A DNA stretch of 17,664 bases from JANPEZ01 sp031423155 (GTDB lineage Bacteria > Actinomycetota > UBA4738 > HRBIN12). The DNA lies in contig JANPEZ010000082.1 of assembly GCA_031423155.1 (NCBI GenBank), positions 1 through 17,664 on the forward strand, read 5' to 3'. Made by a program: the position numbers and the translations under genes. Each line of letters opens with the position of its first letter. Positions within the stretch are counted from its first letter, which is position 1. The notes below the pieces were generated by a model. The model was not told the origin of the DNA, made no database searches, and saw only the letters and a program-made list of their open reading frames with translations. Shown here in pieces: positions 1 through 7,299 of the stretch.

Positions 1-1024
1 CGAGAACCTTCGCCGGTGCCGCGGTCGCGGCGGTGAGCGCGTCGAGCGGGGACATGCCGTAGACGGTGCACGCCATCGCGATCACTTCGGGCATGGACAG
101 CACGGGTGAGGTGCCGGGGTTGAAGTCACTTGCGATGGCGATGGTGGCCCCGGCATCGCGCAGGGCCGCCGCGGGGGGAGCCCCGGCCCTCAGGAAGAAC
201 GTCGACGCGGGAAGCAGGACGGAGGTGGTAGCGGATCCTGCGAGCGCGCGAACGCCCTCGGGGCCTGTGTGATTGAGGTGATCGGCGCTACGCGCGCCGA
301 GTGCGACCGCCGCCTCGGCCGCTCCGGACGGCCCCAGCTGATCCGCGTGACAGCGCAGGGGCAGACCTGCCCGCGCCGCCGCCTCGGCAACCGCGGAAAG
401 ATCCTCGAGTGAGAAGGCGATGTCTTCGACGTAGATGTCGACGGCATCTGCGAGGCCCTCGGCGGCAGCCGCGGGGATCAACCCTTCGCAGGCCGTCCGT
501 ACCCAATCCGCGCGATCCATCCCCTGCGGCACCGCGTGGCACGCGAGCAGGGTCACGGTGCACGTTTGGGGCGCTTCCTCCGCGAGGGCGCGCGCGAGAC
601 GGGCCTGGCGCAACTCGGCCTCGAGCGAGAGCCCGTATCCGGTCTTCAGCTCCAAAGCGGTAGTCCCGTGTGCGGCCATCTCGGCGACCAATGGCCGGCA
701 GAAGGCGAGAACGTCCTCATCCGAGGCTTCGTTCAGGAGCCGGCTGCTGCGGTAGATGCCTCCCTCGCCGTGAAGTTCGCGATAGCTGACGCCCGCCAGC
801 CGAGCCTCGAACTCGTCGGCGCGCCAGCCGAAGAAAGGCAGGTGCACGTGGCAGTCGACGAATCCGGGGACGATGAGTCCCTCATCGGGGCTTCCTTGGT
901 CCGGCCTCCAAGGCAGATCCGAGCCTATGGCCACTATGACGCCGTCCTCCCAGGCCAGCCCAGCGCGTTCGACCAGCCCAGAGGGCGTAACCAGGCCGGC
1001 CGCGACCGCTGCTCCTCGTTGCAC
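1..1024 (-). CDS. hutI: Imidazolonepropionase, C-terminus cut by window edge
   Basis: Cytosolic amidohydrolase that opens the ring of 4-imidazolone-5-propanoate to N-formimino-L-glutamate, the third step of histidine degradation. About 341 residues are visible; the family is usually near 400, so roughly the last 50 lie outside the window. The metal-binding residues are all visible: an HxH pair (His59, His61, in the stretch VDCHVHLPFF), His226 in CHADQLGP and Asp300 in ASDFNPG. Their spacing matches well-studied HutI enzymes. The hallmark LKTGYGL and SADHLNHT stretches are also present. I chose the GTG start at 1024 because AAGGA lies 8 nt upstream (1033-1037); this gives a slightly short N-terminus. 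The gene is divergent from the PAS-rich protein. No other hut gene is visible, so pathway membership rests on the protein itself. Confidence 0.93.
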   Translation of the reverse strand, partial: MQRGAAVAAGLVTPSGLVERAGLAWEDGVIVAIGSDLPWRPDQGSPDEGLIVPGFVDCHVHLPFFGWRADEFEARLAGVSYRELHGEGGIYRSSRLLNEASDEDVLAFCRPLVAEMAAHGTTALELKTGYGLSLEAELRQARLARALAEEAPQTCTVTLLACHAVPQGMDRADWVRTACEGLIPAAAAEGLADAVDIYVEDIAFSLEDLSAVAEAAARAGLPLRCHADQLGPSGAAEAAVALGARSADHLNHTGPEGVRALAGSATTSVLLPASTFFLRAGAPPAAALRDAGATIAIASDFNPGTSPVLSMPEVIAMACTVYGMSPLDALTAATAAPAKVL

Positions 1025-1130
1025 TTCGGTGGTCCTTTCGCCAGGGCCTTCGAGGCGTCAAGTTCCTCCCAGCAGGCTCCGATGCTCTTCGAAGGGTCCG
1101 TGAGCTCTTTCGGGAGGGAAGACTAGCCAC
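1025..1130. other. Divergent intergenic region between hutI and the PAS pseudo-kinase gene
   Basis: This 106-nt gap must hold the promoters of both divergent genes. I see a ribosome-binding site for each gene: AAGGA at 1033-1037 on the minus strand, and GGGAGGGAA at 1112-1120 on the plus strand. I do not find a convincing TAnnnT box at the spacing seen elsewhere in the window, nor an operator-like repeat. The promoters are therefore unassigned. Confidence 0.5.
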
Positions 1131-3764
1131 GTGGAAGAGCAAGTGCGCGCCGAGCTGGCCGGATTCGGTCTGCTCGCGCAGGTCGTAGACCACGCCTTCG
1201 CCGGTGTCTTGATCATGACGGCCTCGGCGGATCCCGCCGACTCTTCGATCGTCTACGCGAATCAAACCCTCAGCGAGATGACGGGCTTCTCGGTCGATGA
1301 CCTGCTCGGCAGCCCGCCGTCGATGCTTCTGGCCGAACCCGACCCGGCCGAGACGGCTCGCTGGGCCGGAGAGCTCCGCGGGGGCGGGCGCATAGACGAA
1401 GATGTCGTCGGACTGCGCAAGGACGGCTCTACCTTCCCGATGAGGATCCGCGGGTCCCTGGTCCTTGCCGATGACGGCACCCCTTATTTCGCCGGGTTCG
1501 CTCAGGACGTCTCGCTTGCCAGGGAGGAGGCGGAACGAGCTCGGATCGCCGAAGCCGAACTCGCGAGTCAGCACGCTTACTACAAGGCATTGATCGAGAA
1601 CTCGCTCGACACGATCGCGCTGATCGGGGAGGACGGGTTCGTCAAGTTCGAGAGTCCCTCGGTAGTCAACGTGCTCGGGTACGAGCCGGGCGAACTGATG
1701 GGCAGGAGCATCTTCGACCTGGTGCATCCGGACGACCTGGCGCAGGTGATGACCGCTCTGCAGCAGACCCTAAAGGGGGCCGGACCCCCCAAGGAGCGCG
1801 CGCGGGCCAAGCACAAGGACGGGTCGTGGCGCTGGATGGAGGCCACCATCAACAACCGCCTCGATGACCCGACGATCTCAGCGATAGTCCTGAGCATCCG
1901 GGACATCTCAGACCGGGTCGTCACCGAAGAGACCCTCCGATCGGCCGAGGAGCGCTTCCGAACCTTGGTCGAGCGACTCCCGATGGTCACGTACATCTGG
2001 GAGTTCGATCCTGTCGAATCGGGTCCCGACGCCCCCTGCTACGCGAGCCCGCAGATCGAGGGGCTGATCGGGTACACCCCCGAGGAATGGAACGAGGATC
2101 CCGATCTATGGATCGGACTCATCCATCCGGACGATCGAGACCGCGTGGTTCGAGCGAGCGAGGAAGCCGAGCGCTCGGGGGAGCCGTTCGTCGCCGAGTA
2201 CCGGACCTTCCACAAGGACGGGCACGCGCTGTGGGTTCACGATGAGGCCCGACTCCTGAAGCGTCGCGATGACGGACGTTCCTGGTTGTACCAAGGCGTC
2301 ATGTACGACATCAGCGACAGGATCGAAGCAGACCGAGCGCTTCGAGAGAGCCTCGAGCGATTCGAGGCCCTGGCCTCGCAGGCCCCCATCGGCATCTTCC
2401 AGACCGACGCGGTCGGACGGTGTCACTACGTGAACGAGGCCTGGTGCGAGATCGCGGGGATGCCGCTGGGCCAGGCACTCGGAAATGGCTGGGCCGAGGC
2501 CCTTCACCCGGACGACCGGGCGTGGGTCTACGAAGAGTGGAACGCAGCCATGAGCGAGCGCCGGGTGTTCTCCGGCGAGTACCGCTTCCTGAGAGGAAAC
2601 GGACAGGTACGCAGCGTTCAAGGCAACGCGATCGGTATCCGCGACGACGCCGGCGAGTTGACGGGCTACATCGGGGTGGTGGCAGACATCACCGCGAGAA
2701 GCCTTGCGGAGCAGGATCTTCGGATAGCCAGGGCTGCGATCGAGGACACCACCCAAGGGGTCGTCATCACTGAGGTCGTCGAAGGAACCGAGCGGGCAGT
2801 GATCGTCTATCTGAACCAGGCTTTCTCGGCTCAGACCGGCTACCAACCGAACGAGTTGATCGGGCGGCCCCCTAGCATCCTGTACGGCCCCGGCACGGAT
2901 ACGGCGACGGAAGCCGAGCTGTGGGCCACGCTCGAAGGCGGACAGACGTTCGAAGGTGAGGTCCTGACCTACCGCCGGGACGGGACGAGTTTCGATCGAG
3001 CACTGACGGTAAGTCCCATCCGCGACGACTCCGGGCGCACCACCCACTACATCTCCATCTCTCGCGACGTTACTCAAGAGCGTGAGGCGGAGAGGGAGGT
3101 TCGAAGCGGCTTGGAGGTTCTGCGCGCGGCCGATCGCTCCAATCGCGAGATGCTGTCCCAACTTGTGGAGGCGCAGGAACACGACCTATCCCGGATGGCC
3201 GAAGGCATCGAGGACCGCTCGTTGCAGGAGATGACCGCGGTCCGTCTGAGGCTCGACATGTTGAAGAAGAGCGTGGAGGACCCGAAGCAGATCGAGGCTC
3301 TGGATCAGTTCGGGCGCTCGGTGGAGAGCGCTGTCGGGCGGCTTCGCGGCCTCGTCAGTGAACTGCGTCCGCGAACGCTCGATCGTGACGGCCTGGCGGA
3401 CGCCGTCCGCGAGTACCTCGGTCGCGCGATCGAGGACGGGCGCCTGGAGTCCTTCGAGGTGGACGCCGGCCGATCCAGGGAGCTGCCCGACAGGCAGAGG
3501 GCGGCCGCGTTCCGGCTGTTCCAGGAGGTCGTGTCGGCCGCCGTCGCAGGCGGCGCGCACAGGGTCTCGGTGTTCATCGAGGAAGCCGGAGAGGCCCTTT
3601 CGGTTCGGATAGGACACGACGCAGCTCCGGCGACGGACACGGAGCCTGCCTCCGGACGCGTTGCGCTGCAAGAGCGCGCCCAGCTGGCAGGAGGATGGGT
3701 GGATCAGCCGGAAGGGCCGGCAGGCGACTCGCTCGTCGGCTTCTCCATGCCGTTCGAGCCGTAG
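1131..3764 (+). CDS. Multi-PAS sensor protein with degenerate (pseudo) HisKA_3 histidine kinase core
   Basis: An 877-residue soluble protein with no membrane segment. Five PAS/PAC domains are visible at about residues 14-130, 150-260, 275-390, 410-518 and 529-650; the second to fourth carry the HPDDR/HPDDL motif. They are followed by a dimerisation and ATPase-like region (about 675-877) that resembles NarL-type (HisKA_3) kinases: EAQEHDLSRMAEGIEDRSLQEM, LRGLVSELRPRTLD, then a C-terminal GRVALQERAQLAGGW stretch. The phospho-acceptor His of the usual IHD motif is Glu694, the N-box Asn is Ala803, and the DxGxG box reads HDAAPA. Kinase activity is therefore unlikely, and a scaffold or ligand-sensing role is inferred. 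The GTG start has GGAGG 13 nt upstream, which is rather far. No response regulator lies next to it. Confidence 0.85.
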   Translation: MEEQVRAELAGFGLLAQVVDHAFAGVLIMTASADPADSSIVYANQTLSEMTGFSVDDLLGSPPSMLLAEPDPAETARWAGELRGGGRIDEDVVGLRKDGSTFPMRIRGSLVLADDGTPYFAGFAQDVSLAREEAERARIAEAELASQHAYYKALIENSLDTIALIGEDGFVKFESPSVVNVLGYEPGELMGRSIFDLVHPDDLAQVMTALQQTLKGAGPPKERARAKHKDGSWRWMEATINNRLDDPTISAIVLSIRDISDRVVTEETLRSAEERFRTLVERLPMVTYIWEFDPVESGPDAPCYASPQIEGLIGYTPEEWNEDPDLWIGLIHPDDRDRVVRASEEAERSGEPFVAEYRTFHKDGHALWVHDEARLLKRRDDGRSWLYQGVMYDISDRIEADRALRESLERFEALASQAPIGIFQTDAVGRCHYVNEAWCEIAGMPLGQALGNGWAEALHPDDRAWVYEEWNAAMSERRVFSGEYRFLRGNGQVRSVQGNAIGIRDDAGELTGYIGVVADITARSLAEQDLRIARAAIEDTTQGVVITEVVEGTERAVIVYLNQAFSAQTGYQPNELIGRPPSILYGPGTDTATEAELWATLEGGQTFEGEVLTYRRDGTSFDRALTVSPIRDDSGRTTHYISISRDVTQEREAEREVRSGLEVLRAADRSNREMLSQLVEAQEHDLSRMAEGIEDRSLQEMTAVRLRLDMLKKSVEDPKQIEALDQFGRSVESAVGRLRGLVSELRPRTLDRDGLADAVREYLGRAIEDGRLESFEVDAGRSRELPDRQRAAAFRLFQEVVSAAVAGGAHRVSVFIEEAGEALSVRIGHDAAPATDTEPASGRVALQERAQLAGGWVDQPEGPAGDSLVGFSMPFEP

Positions 3765-3784
3765 GACCGGCCTGGGTTCGTCCG

Positions 3785-3790
3785 TAGACT
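3785..3790 (+). promoter_or_regulatory. Probable -10 box (TAGACT) of a leaderless transcript for the MFS gene
   Basis: TAGACT ends 7 nt before the ATG at 3798, so transcription should begin at or next to the start codon. No Shine-Dalgarno sequence fits in the 7-nt gap (CGGCGGG). The -35 region is poorly conserved. The same box and spacing recur before other genes in this window. Confidence 0.6.
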
Positions 3791-3797
3791 CGGCGGG

Positions 3798-5042
3798 ATG
3801 AGCCCGCCGGACCATGGAGGTATCCGCGTCGTCCTTCGCCTGCCCGAGGTAAGGGCGGTGGTCCTCGGCAGCTTCGTGATCATGCTCGGGTTCGGGATCT
3901 TGGCCCCGGTGCTGCCCCTGTACGCGCGATCGTTCGGCGTCGACTATCGCGCTGTCGGCATCCTCACGGCCGCTTTCTCCCTGACGAGGCTCGTTTTCGA
4001 CGTGATCTCCGGACGTTTCGTCGACCGGTGGGGCGAGCGCGCCATCGCGACGATAGGGGCGATCATCGTCGGGATCTCCACCGCCCTGGCGGCGCTGGCG
4101 CCGAACTTCGCGCTCTTGGTTGTCTTCCGCGCCGCCGGCGGCATCGGGTCCGCGCTCTTCTTCGCGGCGCTCCTTTCCTACCTGTTCCGGACGGTTCCTC
4201 GCGAGCAGATGGGCAGGGCGATGAGCGCCTACTACGGCTCGTTCAACCTGGGCTTCATAGCGGGTCCGCCCCTGGGAGGGTTCATCTCCCATGCCTTCGG
4301 ACTGGCCAGCCCCCTGTGGGTCTACGCGGTGACCTGTTTCGCTGCGGCGGCTCTGTACTTCCGCTTCATCCGAAAGCTCGAGCGCCGCGGGCCACCGGAG
4401 GAGGGCCACCGCGGCGCGATCCGGCGACTACCCTGGCGCCGCCCACTCGTCACCGTGATGGTCGTCCAGTTCGCAACCCTGTGGCTCGTCGGCGCGGTCT
4501 ACCTCACATTGATCTCGCTCTTCGGAAAGGATCAGATCGGCCTGGACGAGCTCGGCGTATCGGTAGGGATCGCGGTCTCCTCGCTCACCGAGTTCTTGGT
4601 GCTCTTCCCCGCGGGATCGGCAACCGACCGGTTCGGGCGCAAGAGGCTGTTGACGATCAGCCTCGTGTTGATGACGTTCGCGCTGCCGGGTCTGGCGATG
4701 GTCTCCACCGCGACCGGCTACATGATCGGCCTCGGGGTCCTAGGGATCACCACCGGACTCGGCAGCGTTGCCCCCGCCGCGATGCTCGCCGATGTGGTCC
4801 CCGAAGACCTCTCGGGTACGGCGGCCGGAGTGTTCCGGTTCGTCGGAGATCTCGGCATAACGGTCGGACCTTTGGTGTCCGGTTGGATGGCTAACGCGTT
4901 CGGACTGCGATGGGCTATCGCGATGAGTGCTCTGCCCTGTCTGGTGGCGCTGGGCTTCGCCTGGGCCTGCCCCGAAACCTTACCCTCGCATCCGAAGAAC
5001 TCCGGCCTCGTGCCGCTGCGTGAGACGGCGGCGGGTGCGTGA
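3798..5042 (+). CDS. Major facilitator superfamily transporter (12 TM)
   Basis: A 414-residue inner-membrane secondary transporter. Two six-helix halves are visible. Each carries a version of the MFS motif A in the loop after its second helix: GRFVDRWGER in the first half and GSATDRFGRKR in the second. A polar central loop (about residues 193-215) separates the halves. The overall pattern suits the drug/H+ antiporter-like or sugar-efflux MFS group, but the substrate cannot be read from the sequence. The start is set by the leaderless-type -10 box just upstream. The stop codon overlaps the GTG start of the following SRPBCC gene (GTGA at 5039-5042), so the two are probably translated together. 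The gene lies 33 nt after the PAS protein and may also receive read-through from it. Confidence 0.88.
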   Translation: MSPPDHGGIRVVLRLPEVRAVVLGSFVIMLGFGILAPVLPLYARSFGVDYRAVGILTAAFSLTRLVFDVISGRFVDRWGERAIATIGAIIVGISTALAALAPNFALLVVFRAAGGIGSALFFAALLSYLFRTVPREQMGRAMSAYYGSFNLGFIAGPPLGGFISHAFGLASPLWVYAVTCFAAAALYFRFIRKLERRGPPEEGHRGAIRRLPWRRPLVTVMVVQFATLWLVGAVYLTLISLFGKDQIGLDELGVSVGIAVSSLTEFLVLFPAGSATDRFGRKRLLTISLVLMTFALPGLAMVSTATGYMIGLGVLGITTGLGSVAPAAMLADVVPEDLSGTAAGVFRFVGDLGITVGPLVSGWMANAFGLRWAIAMSALPCLVALGFAWACPETLPSHPKNSGLVPLRETAAGA

Positions 5043-5473
5043 GGGTCTCCGTCGAGATCGGCCTTCCGTTGCCACCCGGCAGCGCCTGGGACGTGCTACT
5101 GGACTGGGAGCGGCAAGCCGAGTGGATGAAGGACGCGGATTCGGTGCGCGTCCTGACCCCGAACCGCGAAGGAACCGGTGTGCGGGTGGCGGTCAAGACC
5201 CGGGTCCTGGGTGTTCCTGCCTTCACGGAGGTACTCGAGGTCCTGGAGTGGGACCCTCCCCGGCGGCTCCTCATGGCTCACCGGAGCTTCGTTCGGGGCG
5301 AGGGGGAGTGGACCCTGCAGGAGGCCGGAGAAGGTTCGAGATTCACTTGGACGGAAGACGTTTCACTACCGGTGCCGTTGCTGGGGGAGCTGGCCTTGAT
5401 CGCATACCGGCCACTGATGCGACATCTGATGAAAGGTGGAGCGAAGGGACTCCGAGAGGAACTGGAAACTTAG
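5039..5473 (+). CDS. SRPBCC (START/polyketide cyclase-like) ligand-binding protein
   Basis: A 144-residue soluble protein with the helix-grip START-like pattern. It has an N-terminal strand (VSVEIGLPLPPGSAWDVLLD), a tryptophan-bearing stretch (WERQAEWMKDAD), a VLEWDPPRRLL strand pair and a long amphipathic C-terminal helix. Family members bind hydrophobic ligands or act as cyclases or lipid carriers; the ligand here is unknown. The GTG start overlaps the stop of the MFS transporter, which suggests translational coupling and possibly a ligand shared with the transporter (inference). Its TAG stop interlocks with the TAA stop of the convergent diguanylate cyclase gene. It shares the EVLEWDPP element with the second SRPBCC protein at 14465-14914. 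Confidence 0.82.
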   Translation: MRVSVEIGLPLPPGSAWDVLLDWERQAEWMKDADSVRVLTPNREGTGVRVAVKTRVLGVPAFTEVLEVLEWDPPRRLLMAHRSFVRGEGEWTLQEAGEGSRFTWTEDVSLPVPLLGELALIAYRPLMRHLMKGGAKGLREELET

Positions 5474-7131
5474 GACGCGGCGGCGACGGTGACCCGGTCG
5501 CGGCCCGACTCCTTGGCTTCGTACAGCGCCGTGTCCGCCGCGACCAGCAGGGCCGTCGCGTCGTTGCCGAGCGCGCCGACGCGCGAGACGACGCCGAGGC
5601 TCGCGGTGACGACCATCGGCCCGGCCTCGGTCTGGATCGGGTCCTTGGAGATCTCCCAACGGATCCTCTCGCAGGCTTCCTTGGCGGCTTCCTCGCTGGT
5701 TCCGGGAAGGACCACTACGAACTCCTCGCCCCCGAAACGCCCCACGCGATCGTAGACGCGGACCGCGTTGGTCAGGCGGTTTGCGATCTCGGTAAGGACC
5801 ACGTCTCCGATGACGTGGCCGAAGGTGTCGTTGACCTGCTTGAAGTGATCCAGGTCGACCATTGCCACGCTGACGGGACTGCCATCTCGGTCCGAACGCG
5901 CCAGCTCTTCTATGAGGAGCTCGATGATGCGGTTGTGGTTCCAAAGACCGGTGAGGGGATCGTGGGTCGCGGCTTCCTCGGCGGCGGCCTTGGCCCTCTG
6001 CAGTTCCTCCTCGGCGGCCTTGCGCTCGGTGATGTCGCGGATGAGTCCGACGAACAGGCGGCTCTCACCGACCTTGGCCTCGCTTACGGATATGTCGATC
6101 GGGAACTCGGTCCCGTCCTTGCGCATCGCGGTGGTCTCCCGTCCCATCCCGAGTACCTTGGGCTGGCCGCTCTTGATGTAGCGACTCACGTAGTTGTCGT
6201 GCATCTGGCGATCAGCCGAGGGCATGATCTTGCCGACGCTCTCGCCGATCAGCTCGCCGCTCGTGAAGCCGAAGATCTCCTCCGTCGCGGGGTTGATCGA
6301 GCGGATCTTGCCCTTGTCGTCGATCGTTATGATCGCGTCGACTGCGGTGTTCACGATCGCGGTGGTGCGGGCCTCGTTCTCGGCCAGCTCCTTGGTGCGC
6401 TCGGCAACCCTGACTTCCAGCTCGGCGTTCTTCTGAACGATGGCTCGGCGAGTCTTGCGAGCGAAGAACCCGACCCCGACGAACAGAGCAAGGAGCATGA
6501 CCATCACGGCCGCGTCGATCTTCTGCAGGTTCGCGCGCATCGCAGCCGATCGACGCTGAACGTCCTGCGCCAGGCTCCTCGTCTGCGCGACGATCTCTTC
6601 GAATTGCTTGTCTGAATGCGTATCCGTGTTGGTGCCGATCTGACCGGCGCGCTCGCGGTGGTTCAAACGCTCGGAGGCTAGGGCGTTGAAGCTCTGAACC
6701 TGGGCTTGGAGCAGCTCGAGGTCCTCACGGATCTCGGGGTCTTCGACGGGTGTCAGGTATTCGCCGGTGCCGGTCGGTCCTCCCTCGAGGGTGGCCTTGA
6801 CCAAGCGTTCGGCTTCGTGCAGGTTGCCGAAGACCTTCGTGTGGATGTCCACGTCCTCGTTTCCACCCAAAGCTTGGAGCAGGTAGACATCGGCGATCGC
6901 TACCTTCTGGGCGATCGAGAACGATGCCGGCACGAACGCGGCCTGTTCGTTGGCGCTGGATTGAGCCGAGTGCTGCGCGAATCCCACACCGGCCAGCCCC
7001 AACAAAGCCATGGCGACGATAGCCGGGGTCAGGACATCCTTGCCCTGGAACCACCACCGTTTGCCCGTACGGCGCGCAGAGATCTTGGCTTCCTTCATCG
7101 CTTCTGCAGTCATCGGACGAACGGGGAGCAC
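5470..7131 (-). CDS. Membrane-anchored PAS-GGDEF diguanylate cyclase
   Basis: A 553-residue protein that should make cyclic di-GMP from two GTP. Order (numbering from the GTG at 7131): a cytosolic N-terminus; TM1 at about 34-52; an extracytoplasmic helical sensor region up to about 205; TM2 in AAVMVMLLALFVGVGFFARK; a coiled-coil linker; a PAS domain with the TERKAAEEEL linker (about 255-375); and a GGDEF domain. The active-site motif is GGEEF (467-471). An RxxD inhibitory site (Arg458-Asp461) sits five residues before it, so product feedback inhibition is expected. The start is uncertain: neither GTG 7131 nor ATG 7113 or 7101 has a good ribosome-binding site. The gene is divergent from the TPP riboswitch and convergent with the SRPBCC gene, with overlapping stops. 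Confidence 0.93.
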   Translation of the reverse strand: MLPVRPMTAEAMKEAKISARRTGKRWWFQGKDVLTPAIVAMALLGLAGVGFAQHSAQSSANEQAAFVPASFSIAQKVAIADVYLLQALGGNEDVDIHTKVFGNLHEAERLVKATLEGGPTGTGEYLTPVEDPEIREDLELLQAQVQSFNALASERLNHRERAGQIGTNTDTHSDKQFEEIVAQTRSLAQDVQRRSAAMRANLQKIDAAVMVMLLALFVGVGFFARKTRRAIVQKNAELEVRVAERTKELAENEARTTAIVNTAVDAIITIDDKGKIRSINPATEEIFGFTSGELIGESVGKIMPSADRQMHDNYVSRYIKSGQPKVLGMGRETTAMRKDGTEFPIDISVSEAKVGESRLFVGLIRDITERKAAEEELQRAKAAAEEAATHDPLTGLWNHNRIIELLIEELARSDRDGSPVSVAMVDLDHFKQVNDTFGHVIGDVVLTEIANRLTNAVRVYDRVGRFGGEEFVVVLPGTSEEAAKEACERIRWEISKDPIQTEAGPMVVTASLGVVSRVGALGNDATALLVAADTALYEAKESGRDRVTVAAAS

Positions 7132-7165
7132 CTTTAGGCCACGGCCGGGCCCTGTCGTGTCACCC

Positions 7166-7195
7166 TTGCCGGGCCCGGGTCATCCCCCATACAGT
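7166..7195 (+). promoter_or_regulatory. Promoter of the TPP-riboswitch/permease transcript
   Basis: TTGCCG (7166-7171) and TACAGT (7190-7195) are separated by 18 nt. This places the transcription start near 7202, just before the first conserved riboswitch bases. A perfect 10-bp palindrome CCGGGCCCGG (7169-7178) overlaps the -35 element and spacer. Confidence 0.6.
7169..7178. repeat. Perfect 10-bp palindrome in the cytX promoter
   Basis: CCGGGCCCGG reads the same on both strands and sits between the -35 and -10 elements. A related GGCCGGGCCC lies at 7143-7152. In such GC-rich DNA this could be chance. Confidence 0.4.
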
Positions 7196-7202
7196 GGATG
7201 CG

Positions 7203-7296
7203 AAGCGGGGGAGCCCAGTGCCACCGGGCTGAGAGGCAGGCTGAAGAGCCTGCGACCCTTCGAACCTGAACCGGGTCATTCCGGCGGAGGGAGCGA
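7203..7296 (+). ncRNA. TPP riboswitch (THI element)
   Basis: The sequence carries the conserved core of the thiamine pyrophosphate riboswitch in order. GGGGGAGCCC pairs with GGGCTGAGAG (P2 and the CUGAGA pyrimidine-binding loop). A strong 7-bp GCAGGCT/AGCCTGC hairpin forms P3. Then come GACCCTT, GAACCTGA (the J2/4 region), a CCGG/CCGG P4-P5 stem and the terminal GGAGGGAG. P1 looks short. No separate terminator hairpin fits before the ATG. The GGAGGGAG (7286-7293) is both the conserved 3' end of the aptamer and the ribosome-binding site of the permease gene, 6 nt before the start. Ligand binding should therefore hide the ribosome-binding site, giving translational control (inference). Confidence 0.95.
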
Positions 7297-7299
7297 CGG

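Noticed and set aside
3186..4409. Long open frame (about 400 codons) on the minus strand across the end of the PAS protein and the MFS gene
   Set aside because: It lies antisense to two well-supported genes, and its product is low-complexity (rich in Arg, Glu, Gly, Asp) with no domain pattern, as expected for a shadow frame in high-GC DNA.
4927..6615. 562-codon open frame on the plus strand opposite the diguanylate cyclase
   Set aside because: The minus-strand frame has clear TM, PAS and GGEEF features. The plus-strand product has no recognisable domain, and the frame crosses the SRPBCC gene.
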